From the NCBI GenBank assembly GCA_013368445.1, contig JAACJO010000006.1, positions 2,108,001 to 2,172,000 on the forward strand: a stretch of 64,000 bases of DNA, given 5' to 3'. Made by a program: the position numbers and the translations under genes. Position 1 is the first letter of the stretch, and each line of letters begins with the position of its first letter. Below the pieces are notes generated by a model, which made no database searches, was not told where the DNA came from, and saw only the letters and a program-made list of their open reading frames with translations. This DNA comes from Leucocoprinus leucothites. Lineage: Eukaryota > Basidiomycota > Agaricomycetes > Agaricales > Agaricaceae. Positions 1 to 13,962 of this stretch are shown in pieces.

Positions 1-3000
1 AGACGACAGAAGAAGCACTGATGGGATAGGAAAGCCCTCTACGCAGCAAGGCGTCCAGAAGAACCAGGATGGGAACAGAATACAATGTGTAATCTGGTAA
101 TATTATGTGCTTCACCTGATGAGGGCTAGTTCACATGCTTCTAGCTTCAAGAAGTGGCTCCTGTCCTGCGGAGGGACTAACAGGATTATTTTGACATCAT
201 TACCGGGCCATCGGACGGGGAAAAGCCTCAGTCGCTCTAGAGCGTTGTTATGGGCCCGGTGAGAGTATTTTGGTACCTTGGGTGGCGCAAGCTCAGCATG
301 TTATGGTTTCAGCAGCTAACAACTCGAATATACGGATACCCCACCCGAAAAAGTCTGGGTTCATCAAGGGCGTACACTGTTGTGACTAATTTTCACAGAA
401 ATAGTAGGGAGATGGAAGTAAAATCACTGGACGAGTTATATATCCTCCAATTGTGGTCAGCGAGTCTCTCAAGAACTCGAGACAGAATGTCATAGAGTAG
501 CTAAACGCTTGAGTCTTGTCATCCGTGGCCCTGGCTCTGTATGCGGCAAGGCTACGACGAAGCCCATAAAAATGAAATCACCGCCTTTGCAGAGGAAAAA
601 CAGGATCAAAGACTTTAAGAAAGGTATAGTCCTCAACTCGGAGTGGGCTTCGTCCAACGCGTAATACACGACTTATGGCCTATTGAAAACATTGTTGAAT
701 GCAGCCTTATTTTAATTAAAGAAAAGGCCCTAGTGATGCGCCATCAGATGTTCTCTTCCAGCTTTCACCTGAGTCAATCGACATTGACTTTCCTGTCAGG
801 TAAAGCTATGGGCGCAAGTTCTCGAATATTAAGCACTCACATTGGATCCTGAACCGGGTTCAGATTATCTCATTTAAGCCTATCGTGAAGAGGTCCGATT
901 TCTACAAGCCCGTTCGTTGCGGCCTTTCGAATCTGGAGTTGAGTGTTGTTTTCCTTGCCCACCACTCAATCCCTTTCCCGTAATATCTTCCAGAGACATA
1001 AAATGAGCGAATAACAGGTCGACCAGCTTGGCCACCCTTATTCCTACTACTTATCACGATCTCGAGGTCAAACAACAGTGAGGTGGGGAATCGTCCAAGG
1101 CACCTGGTGATCTAGACAATAACAAAGATTTCAAGAGGATTGATAGGTGACAGATACCAAGACTTCACGATATCTAGCTCTTGTGTATTTTGGTTTTGGC
1201 CCATGAGATTGGAGAGAATATCCGACCATGATAACCACCCTAGGGGTGCCTATTGATTTTTAAAGGTCATTTTCCGATAAAAACAGGTCTAGATGGAGTC
1301 GATAGGCAGATCAATCTAATCTCAGGTTTTTAAAACATCATATCTAGCGTTTAATAGTCATGATTCCTCCGCAATAAAATGTAGCAATGTGGTAGGGAAA
1401 AACATGCTATGTTGGGACCATGCATGTTAGGATCTATAAAAGCCGCCAATCCGGGGTTCTGTATTGACAAGCTCAAGTCTTGGTTGGGATTCTTCGCTGA
1501 TCAAGCCAAGCAAGTTTATAAACCGATCATAGTAGTCCACAGCAAATCCACTAGACGTCTAAAGCACGCAAACATTAGCTTGGCCCCTATTTCCTTCCCG
1601 CGAACCGTGACCAGACTAGCATTCCATTGCATTTCATCATCTAACAATGACGCGCGACAGGATCCCTCATTTCGAGAATCGAAGGAGGGTAGGGTGTATC
1701 GATGGAGTAGGAGTCGATGATCATTCAGAGATTTAGGGCACGTACCCCAAACTCACGGGCTCCTCCTTCCATAAAGGGGCCTGATAAGGAGAGAACTATA
1801 TCTGACAGTGGACCACGAGGGAGCAGCCGCCTTACTTCCCTTAATGAGCGAGTTCCTGGAAACAGAAGTAAGTATTGTGACACCAGCTTAAACTTGAATG
1901 CTACATTCCACTGCTTTTACTGCGCAAGCTTCATTCGTGGGGTCAGCCACTAAGTCTACGCCATTCATTTCACCAAGTTCGTGACAGAAAGCGTCGTCCT
2001 GAGCGGAGGGGTACATCACTACCAGGAATGATGATTAAGCGTCGAACACCAAGGGCCAATGGAAATCAGCCACAATTCTGAACTTGTTCTAAAGTGTGCA
2101 GTGGTAAAGCTTTTGACCGGGACCAGAAACCAGAGATATCAACAAGACGTCAAAAACGAGGGTGGAAAGTCTGACCCAGCACAACGGCTCCCATCAAGCA
2201 TCCCCGAGGCCCATGGTCCCTAATTTCCTAAACATACCGACAGCCACATATACGGACAGATGTATATCTCCTTAATTCCCTCGAGCATCCTTCCGAATCC
2301 CACACACTCTGACAATTGTGCAAGGTCATATGCGCGGGGTACCATCCTGTTGATTGGTGGAGGAAATGATGGATGACTGTGCCACCACGCGAGTCGATAC
2401 AATCCAAACTTCAAAGCTTCAGAGTCAGGTCCAGTTCGAGCGGTTTATTCACTTCACTCTATATATGGATCGAAATCCCCGTTCTGTGTTAGTAATGAGG
2501 TGACTGTGGCAGTAGCCCCAGAATGAAATGACTTTCTCGTCTTGCTCACCCGCACTTGACCATCCAAGTGAATGAGCTCGCTGCAAGTCGTCCAAATCTG
2601 GTCGAAGTATATGGGGCAACGAAAGTCACCTGATTAAAACGTTAATGATGTGTGATAGTGGTGCTGATGAAGGGGACCAGAATTCTGATGGAGACTCAGC
2701 AACACTCAAACGGTACCTTTGCAAGGTGTTGACGAGGCAAGTGAACCACTAAGAACAATCGTTTTTCCGCAAAGATTTTAATGAGACACAGAGTTTCTAA
2801 GTACTGAAGCCAGTAAGGAAAAAAGGCCATGGAAGGCGCACATAAGAGCTCATACCGCGCCACCAGCATCCTAAAATCCTCGGATCTCAAAACCATCCCT
2901 GACTCAGACTGGTATACATTGTGCAATGCACTGTTGCTGGCGCCGCTAAGGAACATCTAGCGAGAAAACCCGAGACTCGGATATGTTTGTTCCGCAAATC

Positions 3001-5491
3001 CATGCGCTATGGCGGCGGCGTGAACATAAGAGAGGTTAATCATATATAAGATAACTCACGGTATCCATCCCCTGAAAGCTCTCAATCTTTGTAAGCTTCT
3101 CAATGATTTGACATCACCACCGGCCGACCAATCAACATCCAACCGTCCACAAAACCGCTCCGAATCCGGAAACGTCACTTCTTTTCTCTAGGAAAGAAAA
3201 ATGTCACACGCAAAGTGTTTAAAGATGCCTTTTATGGCTGAGGGGTCGGAATTGTGGGACCTGAGAAAAGGAAGCAACGGAGATGTCAGAAACATAGTCC
3301 AGACAGAAAATGGAGGCATTCAAGTTGCGTCAACGGCTCACCGTAATAATCACCGGACTTAAGATGGTACCAATTCTGCGTACTCCCCGGTCTCTTGAAC
3401 GGTTAGCTCGCTCGCCCGCCGCCTTCTGTGGCGGAGTACGGATATAAGAAAAACTCCGGAATCGCAGTCGGTTTGACAGAGTGAGAATTCGATTATGGTG
3501 GACACTGCACAAAATTCATGATTACCGATGAGACTGGGCAAAATGGATGAACTTATAAGGATATAGTACTCACTTTCCGATCTATATGTACTCCCCTGCA
3601 CGGAACATCCTAGCCAGCGCTCCAACACGCGCGGAAAACATAGCTTAGCGCCTTCACAAAGCCCCACGAAAGCCGGATAAGCAGAAGGGGCATTTTGCCA
3701 GTCGTACTCGAAGTGCACTGATGCCGTTCCTTCGCAACTTTTAAGTTTCCAACAAGATGACCACTAGTTTCAAAGTGCTCATAACGTCACTCTAACATCA
3801 AGGAATCAGATCTTTGGGACCACGGAGGTGACGCGTGAGTATGGATGGAGCCAGGATGTATATACCGCCATTTAGCAATCACTTAATCAGTCGACGACGC
3901 CCACAAGCCCACACAACACTCACGCATCACGCGCTCCACGATCCTTGAGAACTCCCAGTGGGTCTTTTTTCATCTCTGAAGTGGCCACACAAACATATTG
4001 TTAGTGAGGCCTGAAAGAGGGAACTGCCACTTTGGAGAAAAAAGGATACTAACCTTTCAGCGTGATATGTGCGGCCGGATCACAGCACGAGGCTCACGCT
4101 CGGGCGGCTCATGATCTTCATGTGTTGGATTGCCCCACGGGGGGAAGGTACCTACAATAGTGATCAGCAGAGACCCGAATTATAAGAATGAGCGGACAAC
4201 AGGGGAAAACAAAAACTTACCCTCGAAATGTGACTTCTCCACAAAACTTGCACAACTTCGGTCTATACGATATAGTGACACCAAGCCATCACAAATCGCC
4301 CACACACACACAACACGAGGCCCACAAATCCTGCACATGATAGTTCCGACTCGAATGTGTACCCTTTAGTATTGCAGAACGATAAACCACCTGAAACCGT
4401 GATCAACGAAGGTCCGATTTAATGGTATAGACGTGAACGTGGGACACAAACATGAATCAATAGTTAGCCTTGCCGAGGCGAGTCTTCGACTCTGCCACAA
4501 AACTATCTCCGGACACTACTCAGCAATACAAATATTCAGCTACACCCCAAACCCCATACCCCACCAAAACTACACCAATCCCTGTAGTGGCATAGTCAGG
4601 CAGAAACGGAGACACCTTCTCATCCAATTAAGCCACATTTGCGCCGAAAACCTCGTATGGAAAAACCGATCGTAAAATGTGCGCAAGAAATGGAGGGCTC
4701 CAAAGCGGTGGAAGGGATGTCCACCAGCCACAGTTCCATGGTGGATGATGTGAGATATGCTCGCCGTGCAATCCGTGTACGAACGCAGGTAAACAAAGGA
4801 AGATAGGATTTCACTCGACGAGTTCGGTTCGGATCAAGTGGTTCAAAGATTCCATCCACATATTGAGCACCCCGAACGCGAACCCATCTTGAATCTCAAC
4901 GAGGTTCAATTGGCCATCTTCTTCACCTCCAATTCCAACCCTGTGTACCCCCAAGAGTCGAGCACGAGAACATTGGACTTGCACAGCGTCAATCTTGTAT
5001 CCAAGTAACGATGTTCAGCAACGAAAAGCGAAAAGAGTTATGACAATAAGACTCACCATAAGCCGATTGTTAACCGTTGATGCGGAGCGGAACGTAGACA
5101 ATAGGACACACAGTGTTGCCCAGTGTTACCAACTTCTTCGCTGTCGAACGACCAGTGTTCCGTACTCCAAGACTTCTGTCGTCAAACACAGTCGCTACAC
5201 CCTACTGCCTCGTGTCGAACTACAATGAGGCCAATTGTACCATTGAAAAAGTGCTCGATTCCGGTCAATGATCAGGAGCGTTGGTACCTGCCGAAGATTT
5301 TGACGGCTGATGTGAAGGATAACAATAAGACAAAATTGTCCATGTGCTGATGGTAATAAATAATAAATTAATCCCCGGTGCACGCACCAGGGAACGATTC
5401 CTTCCAATAGGATAGAAAGTAAGCACGGGATTAAAGGAAGCGTGCAGCGCATCGAAACAGAAGTTCTAAGCCCAGCAAGCGTCACAAATCA
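1..5491. other. gene-poor region, nothing recognised
   Basis: No reading frame here is longer than about 120 codons. None of the short ones shows a domain, a repeated motif or a chain of frame-consistent exons that I recognise. Stop codons are dense in all six frames. I saw no tRNA, rRNA or terminal-repeat structure. It may be decayed mobile DNA or true intergenic sequence; the sequence alone does not decide. Confidence 0.5.
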
Positions 5492-6679
5492 CTAAAAGCC
5501 CAACGAATGCACAAATTCTCCAGCCTCCCCAGGATCCAGCCTTTCTGATTCTCTATAGCCTTCTCGCTGAACCAGGTCTATCTCCCAGTCAACTTTAGAA
5601 AAAAGTCGACTGTGAGAATTTTGTTTTTGCGGTGTAAGAGGTGGGTCGTCCTCATCTGTCTGCAGAAAGTCGATTTCAATCATATTCAGCCAGTAATCTG
5701 CAAGGTAATGTCCCTCTGCTGGACGAGGCTCAAACACCATGGAATTAGGGTATTTCTCCCGAAAAGACATCGCTCGCTGCCAAATGTCGGGAGGATCAGA
5801 ATTTATCCAGTGTTCCCATTCCTCGCGGGGATATAGGGGGTCGGGTAAAACGTAAAACTTGGATTGAGTGAGGCAGACTTGAAGGTGCGTCCGCCAACGC
5901 GTAAGAAGATATGTGTACCGCTCGCGCGCGGATACATCAATGATTATATGTCCGCATACGCGCTCGGGTGGAGGGCGAGGGAATTGCTGTATTCCAAGGA
6001 CAAATGATTCGAGATTGGGGAGGGTATCTGGATCGAGCAGCCATTCAAGCTTGCGAGAGATGCATCGGATCTTGTCATCTGGGAGCTCAGAGTGAGTGCT
6101 GATGGCAAGATGGGTAAGATTGGAGAGATCAGAGAGGGTCGAGCGACCATGCGAGTCGATGCTGGAGGTGAATATATGGGTTGTATCTCTGAATATTTCG
6201 TCGCGCCAGTTGACCGGGCGCGGACTGCCGTGATGTAGAAGCATGATGCGCGTAGGTCTGACATGATTTTCTCTTAACCAAAAGGCATTGGAAGACAGAT
6301 TGCGCGAAGTAATCGCGAGATATCGGATGCGTGAGAACACAGCACCGACTCTGGCCAGCGCGTTCTCGATTGAGGGTAGGTTTTCTGGGAGTAAGAGGGC
6401 AAGCGAGATAGTGTTGTATGTCGACAATAGCCGTGGTGGGTCTAATATCCTATCTCTGAGTCTATGGAGGGCAGTGGGCGGCGGGGCAATAGTGCGGGTG
6501 ACGCCAAGGAGGTCGGGTATGCTCTCGATGAGAACATTTTGGAAGATAATGGGAAGGACGAGGACATTAATATCGTGCGATACAAGGCGCAGCCAACGAG
6601 CATCGTTGAGGTCGTCACGGGCGACGAGCTCGAGGATGAGGCGCTTGAGCTCGATGGGGAGGGCGGACCAGAGGGACAT
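5492..6679 (-). CDS. F-box-like domain protein
   Basis: Single-exon gene of 395 codons. The frame stays open upstream of 6679, but the first ATG (MSLWSALPIELKRLIL) sits exactly at the start of an F-box-like helix, so I place the start there. The N-terminus has the pattern of agaricomycete F-box proteins: a short polar lead, LPxEL, hydrophobic helix positions and WLRLVSHDI. The rest (about residues 50-340) is a leucine-rich tail with segments such as LSNLTHLAIS and LPNLESFVLG, resembling degenerate leucine-rich repeats. The C-terminus is acidic and proline-containing. Known F-box proteins bind Skp1 and recruit substrates to SCF ubiquitin ligases; that role is inferred from the family only. No neighbouring gene suggests a substrate. 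Such genes are strongly expanded in Agaricomycetes. The family call is fairly sure, the target unknown. Confidence 0.75.
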   Translation of the reverse strand: MSLWSALPIELKRLILELVARDDLNDARWLRLVSHDINVLVLPIIFQNVLIESIPDLLGVTRTIAPPPTALHRLRDRILDPPRLLSTYNTISLALLLPENLPSIENALARVGAVFSRIRYLAITSRNLSSNAFWLRENHVRPTRIMLLHHGSPRPVNWRDEIFRDTTHIFTSSIDSHGRSTLSDLSNLTHLAISTHSELPDDKIRCISRKLEWLLDPDTLPNLESFVLGIQQFPRPPPERVCGHIIIDVSARERYTYLLTRWRTHLQVCLTQSKFYVLPDPLYPREEWEHWINSDPPDIWQRAMSFREKYPNSMVFEPRPAEGHYLADYWLNMIEIDFLQTDEDDPPLTPQKQNSHSRLFSKVDWEIDLVQREGYRESERLDPGEAGEFVHSLGF

Positions 6680-9600
6680 GCGAGGAATACGAAGACAAGT
6701 CCAAGGGCCGAACCAGTGACCAAATCGATCCAAGCCAGGCGAACCACTCGGCCGGTTCTCCCATGCCGTTTACGGACACGCTACCACTCTTCTGGGTCGT
6801 CCTTCCCATATCCGCTCCGCGGATCCGTATGCCACACAAACACACAGGGAAATGGAGAAAGAGAACGCTTCTCCCTACAAGATCCGTACTCGTCTCACCA
6901 TCCTCGACACACGCCAGAGAGCGCTCTGTATGCCTCTATGCGTCACCCTCTCTCTACTCGTCCGGTCCGATAATATTTCTAGAACGCGTATTAGAGTCTT
7001 AGTGGTTCTCACTCATATTTCTACTTGGTCTTCCATTTTGATACCCCAGGAAATACGTCATGACTCAGCCTCGAATGTCGTTACTTGCACTCTCGTCCGA
7101 CGCCCAGCGCTCAGAAATATCACCGTAATCATTTCTATGTCGCAAAGGTCTTCCGCACCACCCGAATTCTCATAGAAACATACATTTATTCTGAGAACCA
7201 GAAGCATACTCGGTTCTTAAAGAGGCTCAACATAATCTAACCCCAGCACTAGTAGTCAATAGACCAGAAATAAATCTTCCAAGACATTGGAATCATTGAT
7301 CGAAATCTGCAGTATCAGTCCGACTAGGTCCGACTCGGATATATTGACCATGGACAAAGCGAGCTCCTACGTGCATGAAGAGGACGGTCAAAGTTCAAAC
7401 GACTCACATATGATCTATGCCATGGGTAATCGCCGATGCGGTATCAGGCTGTTCTGATGCACTATCAGAGGGCAACCCATATTCAGGTTCAAAGTTGTAG
7501 AGTTTCGACTATCAGGCACTGAAGCCTGACCCGCTCTGGCTCGGTGACAATCTAAAGGACCCCGCGGCGGACAATGTTCGACGTAGAGGCGGAAGCAATA
7601 CGATGGAGTCTTAGATGGACTCAGTCACTGTGGTCCTTGACCGAGTTCATAACGCCCAAACCTTTGTCTGTCACAATACACGAGTTTAACGCATGTTTCG
7701 AAGGATAAAGACTCGCCTTCTGTGATCTCAAAAGAAACACTCGACAGAACCCACCCAGCACCTCTTCCTCGTCCGCCCGACTCTCGAGAATCCTTACCTC
7801 ACGCGTTCTGGTGTTACTATGCAGCACTTCGACTGGTCTCACCGGCCTTCGTTCCGACCATCCCTCGGGACTAGTGAGCATCCTGGATCGGCAGCACAAC
7901 CCTATGTCTAAATCGTATCGCTAAGCGAATAACTTCGGGCTCTGGGCTCCTACCAATCCTGCTTTGACCAGTTGACCGAGTACTTCATCGTACCCTGTAG
8001 TAAGCACATGCCCACATCTCTCCATTTTTCATTTACCACAACATCCACAATCTATTCTAACGGATCGCTCTGTAGGTCCGGTTTTCCAATTACTCGGCCA
8101 ACTACCGACGTCGTCAAGTCCTAATTCAAGTGTGTCCCATATTTCTCCGTGGCGTCCGAACGTGCACAAGTATCACAAGCCATAGTGCTTCATGAATTTA
8201 TCGGCCTCCCGGTGTCCATCGGGCACACTGAGAACCGCCCAACCCTCTACCCCACACGCCATCAGAGATCGCCAAGTTCCAGTATACAGTTCCTCCTGAT
8301 TCGACGCCCGCCGAACTCAACTCGGAACGAGAACGGAGCCCATAGAGTGAATCCCCTACTTCGGAGATCAGAAAACCTTGACATCCCCAGGTCATGTTGC
8401 CCTCCAACCCACCTCAGGATAAGAGCTCCCTCATTCTGGTATCATTAGATCAGCAACGGTGTTTGTTCTTTCGCGAAGTTCATTTCGTTTCTGTTACTAT
8501 GATACCAGCCATATTAATCGAGTTTCTCCCTCCATCAGTCACTCTGAGCGTGCCGGATGATATCACTTCTTCCTGAGCGTCTATCACTGATAACCCGCGA
8601 TGTCGCCTTCCGCCGCCCAAGCACGCGTTCTAGTCAATTTCAGGTCCCCAACAGTGGCGTTCCATACCTAGCTTGGTACAAAGCAATGGTCACTGGCTCA
8701 TGATACGTCCCGCGCGTTCTTGCTCGGCTGAATGCGCAAGTCGGTTTGTGTACTACAATTTGGCATTCAGGAAGCTCAGAAATGGCGAAGACCGAAATAG
8801 CTCGGGTGCTCATCGATTGTCACGGAGACTTGGAAGAAGTCATACAGGCTCGGAATTAGACTCCTTTCGCCGTCGTCTTTGCAAGTCTTCTTCATACGCT
8901 GGCTTTAAGAACAGACCCCGATCCGAAATATGAACTTGAAGTGGATCCAATGCGGTGAACGCCTAGCTCAGATAACTTTCTTGGACTAACGCCGGGAGAT
9001 GAAAAGAGTCCGTGGAATTCAATTTATCGCAAATTGCTGCCAATCTCTTTGTATCACATGGACATGAGGCTATCGCTGGCCTGGTATACACAGTGCCCAA
9101 TTGAGGCTCACCCTGAACCCCGTCTAACAGGGTCATAACTCCAAGGTATTCACAATTATCGATTTTTCCACACCGGAGAGGGACATGAGTATTCACCGGT
9201 GAGTCATCCCGAGCCTGCGGGGATTCCATGTCAGGTCTTGACGGGTTCGGTGAGCTCAGTATGTGCGCGAGAATCGGGCTAGAATCCGAACTTTCCTCTC
9301 AAGTTTCCCTCCACTCCCGGAAACTAAAGCTAAGTCACCCAATGGTACGATAATCCTTCTTGCACGCCAAATTGAGCCCGGCCATTGATAATACTTGTGA
9401 ATTACACACGATCCGGACCATCACATTCCATTGACGGATTCTAGTTCAAGTTACACTTTTGCGTCCAAAGAATTGAACGCCGTACGAGTCCACCGATTGA
9501 ACAGTCCCCGGAGTACTAGAAGCATAACTCAGTATATACGGTATACACGTTCTATCGTCTTTTCTGAAACTGTACAGTGTATTCAACAATGTAGTTAAGC

Positions 9601-12600
9601 AATTGTGTGGGGGAGAGTGGAACACTATGTATCACCCCTGCGCGTCTACATCTGGGATGCCATACACCTTTACACAACTCCTTGATCGGGGCCTCAATCT
9701 GAATACTTTTAACCCTTTCGTGACGTAAATTTGAATTTACTGCTCCAGTTCGGAGTGCTATCTTCCAGGAGAGATGCTGAACATTCTATCAACGTTCGTA
9801 GAGAAAAGATTAGTCCAGGACAGTGAAGGCTCAGTGGTCTGTGAAAGATAACTTTGTTTCTTAGCCATCCTCGCTTTGCCTGTTTTGGCGCGAGAGGAAG
9901 GCTGCCCTCCTAAAAAGGCAATTACCCCAATTACGGCGTCTTTGTTAGTTCAACCTGAACCCACTCGATCGCCGGCAGTGCTTCCAGCACTAGTGGAAGC
10001 CTGGTCCTTGCGCAGGGGACTGTTCTATCGACAAATCCGACGAGTTTTGCAAGTAATGTAGAGTGAGCATGGACAGCTGGCGGAAAGCAGAAGTGAATGC
10101 GGAGGTTGAGAGGCGTATGTGGACAGGGACGAGTCCCCAAGCTTTCCAAAATCGTCCTTAATCGTCGACGGGCTTTCCGAGTACGCGAAAATCTCGCCCT
10201 ACTCAGGTCGAGCTTGGACCTCTTGCCATGAGGCTTCACAAACTCGGACCTCATACGATAATTTTCTTTTCGAACGCTCGATCCCGCCTGGATTCGTGCT
10301 CAGAATCCTTTCGAAATTCATAATTCACGCGTGTCCTCCTCGGTGGAGCACCATCCCTGCCTTTGATATGGAACGCTTTCCGATCCGTTCGCGCCACCGC
10401 ATGTTCAGCTTTCAGATAACCTACAACACGCTCCTGGCAAGATCCGACACGTTCGCCTGGACAAACGCTCAATTGGGGGGCGCATGGTACGCCCTACTCT
10501 CTCAAATTAGTCGACCCCAGGCTCGTTCTACTTTCTGGGAACAACGGGAGCCGAGACATGACGATATTATGAATCGTTATCCGAGATTCGTGGCAGTCTG
10601 AGATAAATATATGAATGATTGCCCTCGCGTTCGCTCATAAAGGTCAATATCATTCTTCCTCAACAGTGTACCAGAGCTGTAAGTGTACGCTAGGACTGAT
10701 ACAGTTTTCGCCCAATACCCCATACGGCACTCACGCCGACCATAGTGCTTCCCCAAACTGCCCGTATAATTTTTCGAGCACGCATCGTCATTAAATATGT
10801 CAAACTTCCGGTACGGTTTCCGCTGTCAAATGCGTACGCTTGGACTTGCACGTCCTCTCCCGAGCTTTTTTGATAGACTAAAATAAGTTAAAGAGAATAA
10901 TCTGTTCGTCAACATTTGAGTATTAGCTTCCGTGACCCTACATGCTCTCGTTTACTATTGAACCCGAAACACAATGTTAAAATGATGTAACCTCCTAATC
11001 GATAAGTATGATTCTATGGAAGCAAAAAAGTTATCGTCATTTTTCAATGTCCTTGCCGATTGCATAGTGCCGTGACTAGACTTTGAGAATGTCTCGAGAG
11101 TATGAGATAAACTTTTAGCTGACCGTCTTACCGGGGCATCTGCCACATACGATGGCAGGTCATATAAAGCACGCACTCGGGCCGTTGAGAAACGAATATT
11201 ATGAGTTAGTATGTCTTAGCTGGGGTTGTAACGTTAGGATCCCAGTATGAGCAAGCAGCAATCCATGTGGTCGAACCAGTTCCTCTCCTTGTGTAGGATA
11301 CCTCGTCAGGCCGAATCCAGATCAAGGCCGAGAATCCCAGCATTGATTCATCGCTTTCTGACTGAGCCACCTAGAACGAGCCACCCTCGGAGGTCGAGGC
11401 ATAGTCATGTACAAATGTCCTGATCGACGTAAACAGGCCACTGCGATCAGACTATGAATTATCCGAATGTACTCTTCGTAGCTCTTTGCACAGGACGCGG
11501 AGTACTCGGACAATGAAAAAAGCACTACTCATCGACGGAATATCAGCTAAATGTCAGACAGCGGCCTCCCAAGTCCGTGGCAGGCCTTTCTACACCCACA
11601 GGAGGAAGTTAAGCGTGAAGAGTACAAGGGCAGAATTTCATACGACATCACGCATTGCACAGCCATCACCGCTATTCGAGGTCGACAAAAATACTTTTCG
11701 TACCATGGTCAGTCGACAACTAGGAGTGGCTCTCGGTGATGTCGACTTCGGTGAACTCGGATTGGACTAATGGTGAATACAGGCCGTAGTAGCTGTGCCA
11801 CCTTGAGCCATCTTTGCCAAGTGCCGCAGGAAAGCCACGCAACTTTCATGTGTTTCTCTGTAGCTGTGTCTTCTAGGAGCATGTTCATCAAGGATCAATA
11901 CTGATACCTCTCGCTTGAGAGAATGAGGTACAAGCACCTAATACACGTTCCTGTCGTGGCATGAAGTGAGTGTTTCAGCTATATCTTTCAACACTCCAAT
12001 CCTCACCATCACGAGAAATAGACGTCGAAATAGGAGTCAACACCGCCATGAGAATAAACGCACACACACAGCCAACTCGGAAATACAAGCGCCCATCAGC
12101 TTCCAACAGCGTCAAACAGTAGGCTGCCCCACAAGGGTATCAAATATCAGATATCATTCTCACTACGAAGTCCGGTGGAATAGCTCTAGTTATTCATATA
12201 TGATACAGGGCTGTGTAAACATTAGAGACGGCTGAACCGCGAGAGAACGAGTATCCTGTACATTCGGGATCAATCATCGATTGTTGATATAGAAGATCTA
12301 TTTTTGTGCTTCTGTAAACTAGCGAGGGAATTTCGACAGGAATGAGCACAAAGCTTAGCTACATGACCAAGAACTACATTTTCTCAAACGTGGCGTAACT
12401 CCAAACAAAAGATCATCCTCAGGACTGGTATGATTACCGGGCAGACGGGCGTAGTGAGGAGTAGAATAGTCTTGGAGTCGGTCACTAATTGTTGTTTCTT
12501 CTTCTACAGCCTACACGGAAGGCACTGTTCTTACAACCTGTTTCATGATTCCTTTCTTATCATTGAATAAAGGGAAAGTAAAATAGATCAGATGGAGATA

Positions 12601-13962
12601 CTTGTTTCGTCATTCCCCTACCACGAGGCTCACGAGGTCTCAAAGGGGTTAAGACTACGCCGATCCTGATATGAGAGAATCGCCAGGAAGTTTGAATATT
12701 CTGTTTGTGAACACAGGGATACAGGCGGCCTAGGCGCTAAACGTCCAGGGTGACCTTGCAGTATGAATGTTCGCATGCTGGTCAGCTCGAGATGGTCAGC
12801 TCGAGAACGTAACACGTTTCATGATGCTCAAGATGCCTACACTTTCACCTCCGAGGCGGATCATCGATCGCCATAAACAAATATCGATTCCCAGGCCTTA
12901 TGATGCACTTTATCCGATAAAAGTAGCTTTTCCAGGCTTCCCTGAGCACTTGAGCCTTTTCAAGTTAGACTTAGTGAAAGTCATATCAGAAGCTTTGACC
13001 CACATTTGAACCTTACTGACAAGAATTCTCAGCAGAAAATTGGCTACCTCAATGCTGACTGTAGAAAGCGAGAAATCGAACGAGAATGACCGATAAAACT
13101 CGCTTGATTAACCCAAACACGTGTATCTCAATCTTCAATTCGGCAAGCGCTTGGACCCACCCTGTCGTCGCCGTGGTTTGATGTGGGTGAACTACTACTC
13201 GGGTTTCCAACAATTACTCGATGCTCGAGTGCCTTGCTTAGAAATCAGAAATTCGAAACTTCTATGGTTTTCCTATTTCAAACCACTGATGGATCATATC
13301 AAGTCTGATCAGGACACTCAGACGGCGGCACAACGTCTTCTCCCGAGGCCCGCAAAACAATTTGTATGTATTTGCTTTCTGTGCTTCTAGCACTGGTGCG
13401 CTCGAGATGCACTGAGCTGTGAGAACATGTCACCACAGTAGATATTTCTAATTGACAATAGTCAGGAACAGTTTCGCCACAGTGACTTCTCGGCCGCCAT
13501 GCCGAGGCAATTGTAGTTGATACGCTCGTTCTATTTTTTTTGGCGTTCGCGACTCTCCGGCTTCACCTCGGACATATGGATTCAAAGTTCAAACCATGCG
13601 TTATCGTCAGCTACCTGGCCGCATTGACCGTATGCATCTGTTTAGAATCGTCAACCTGTCCAGGTAATCGAGCCGTGGCGTGCGAAAACATTCCTAGGTG
13701 ATTCCGAAATCGAGGACCAGGCTTCAAATTTCAAACCCAAAAGCCGGTGGATTAAAAAGAGTGAGCTGCAATGCCGAACAGCTTGGGGAACCAAGCTGTG
13801 AGAACTGAGCACCATAAACCATTTTTCAGCGTGAACACGAGATTACCCTTGATAACGAATGAACCGTTTTAATGACTCAAAAAAAGTTGAAATTTAGAAA
13901 ACATTAGTGATATTTGCTAGAAGATGAGAATGTTTTGAAATCGCATAAGGAAAAGGCTAGAA
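6680..13962. other. gene-poor region, nothing recognised
   Basis: More than 7 kb without a gene I can support. The longest open frame (160 codons, plus strand, 10119-10601) has no recognisable domain, no low-complexity or transmembrane pattern and no splice-linked neighbours. A perfect 14-base tandem duplication lies at 12779-12806. No RNA gene was seen. Confidence 0.5.
12779..12806. repeat. 14-base perfect tandem duplication
   Basis: The unit tggtcagctcgaga occurs twice back to back. It is small and lies outside any supported gene; probably replication slippage. Confidence 0.8.

Noticed and set aside
6288..6973. Plus-strand frames opposite the F-box gene
   Set aside because: They are shadows of the minus-strand gene; their composition is the antisense of a leucine-rich protein and no start or motif is convincing.
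10119..10601. 160-codon plus-strand open frame
   Set aside because: No domain, composition bias, signal or exon partners; such a length is expected by chance in several kb of this base composition.
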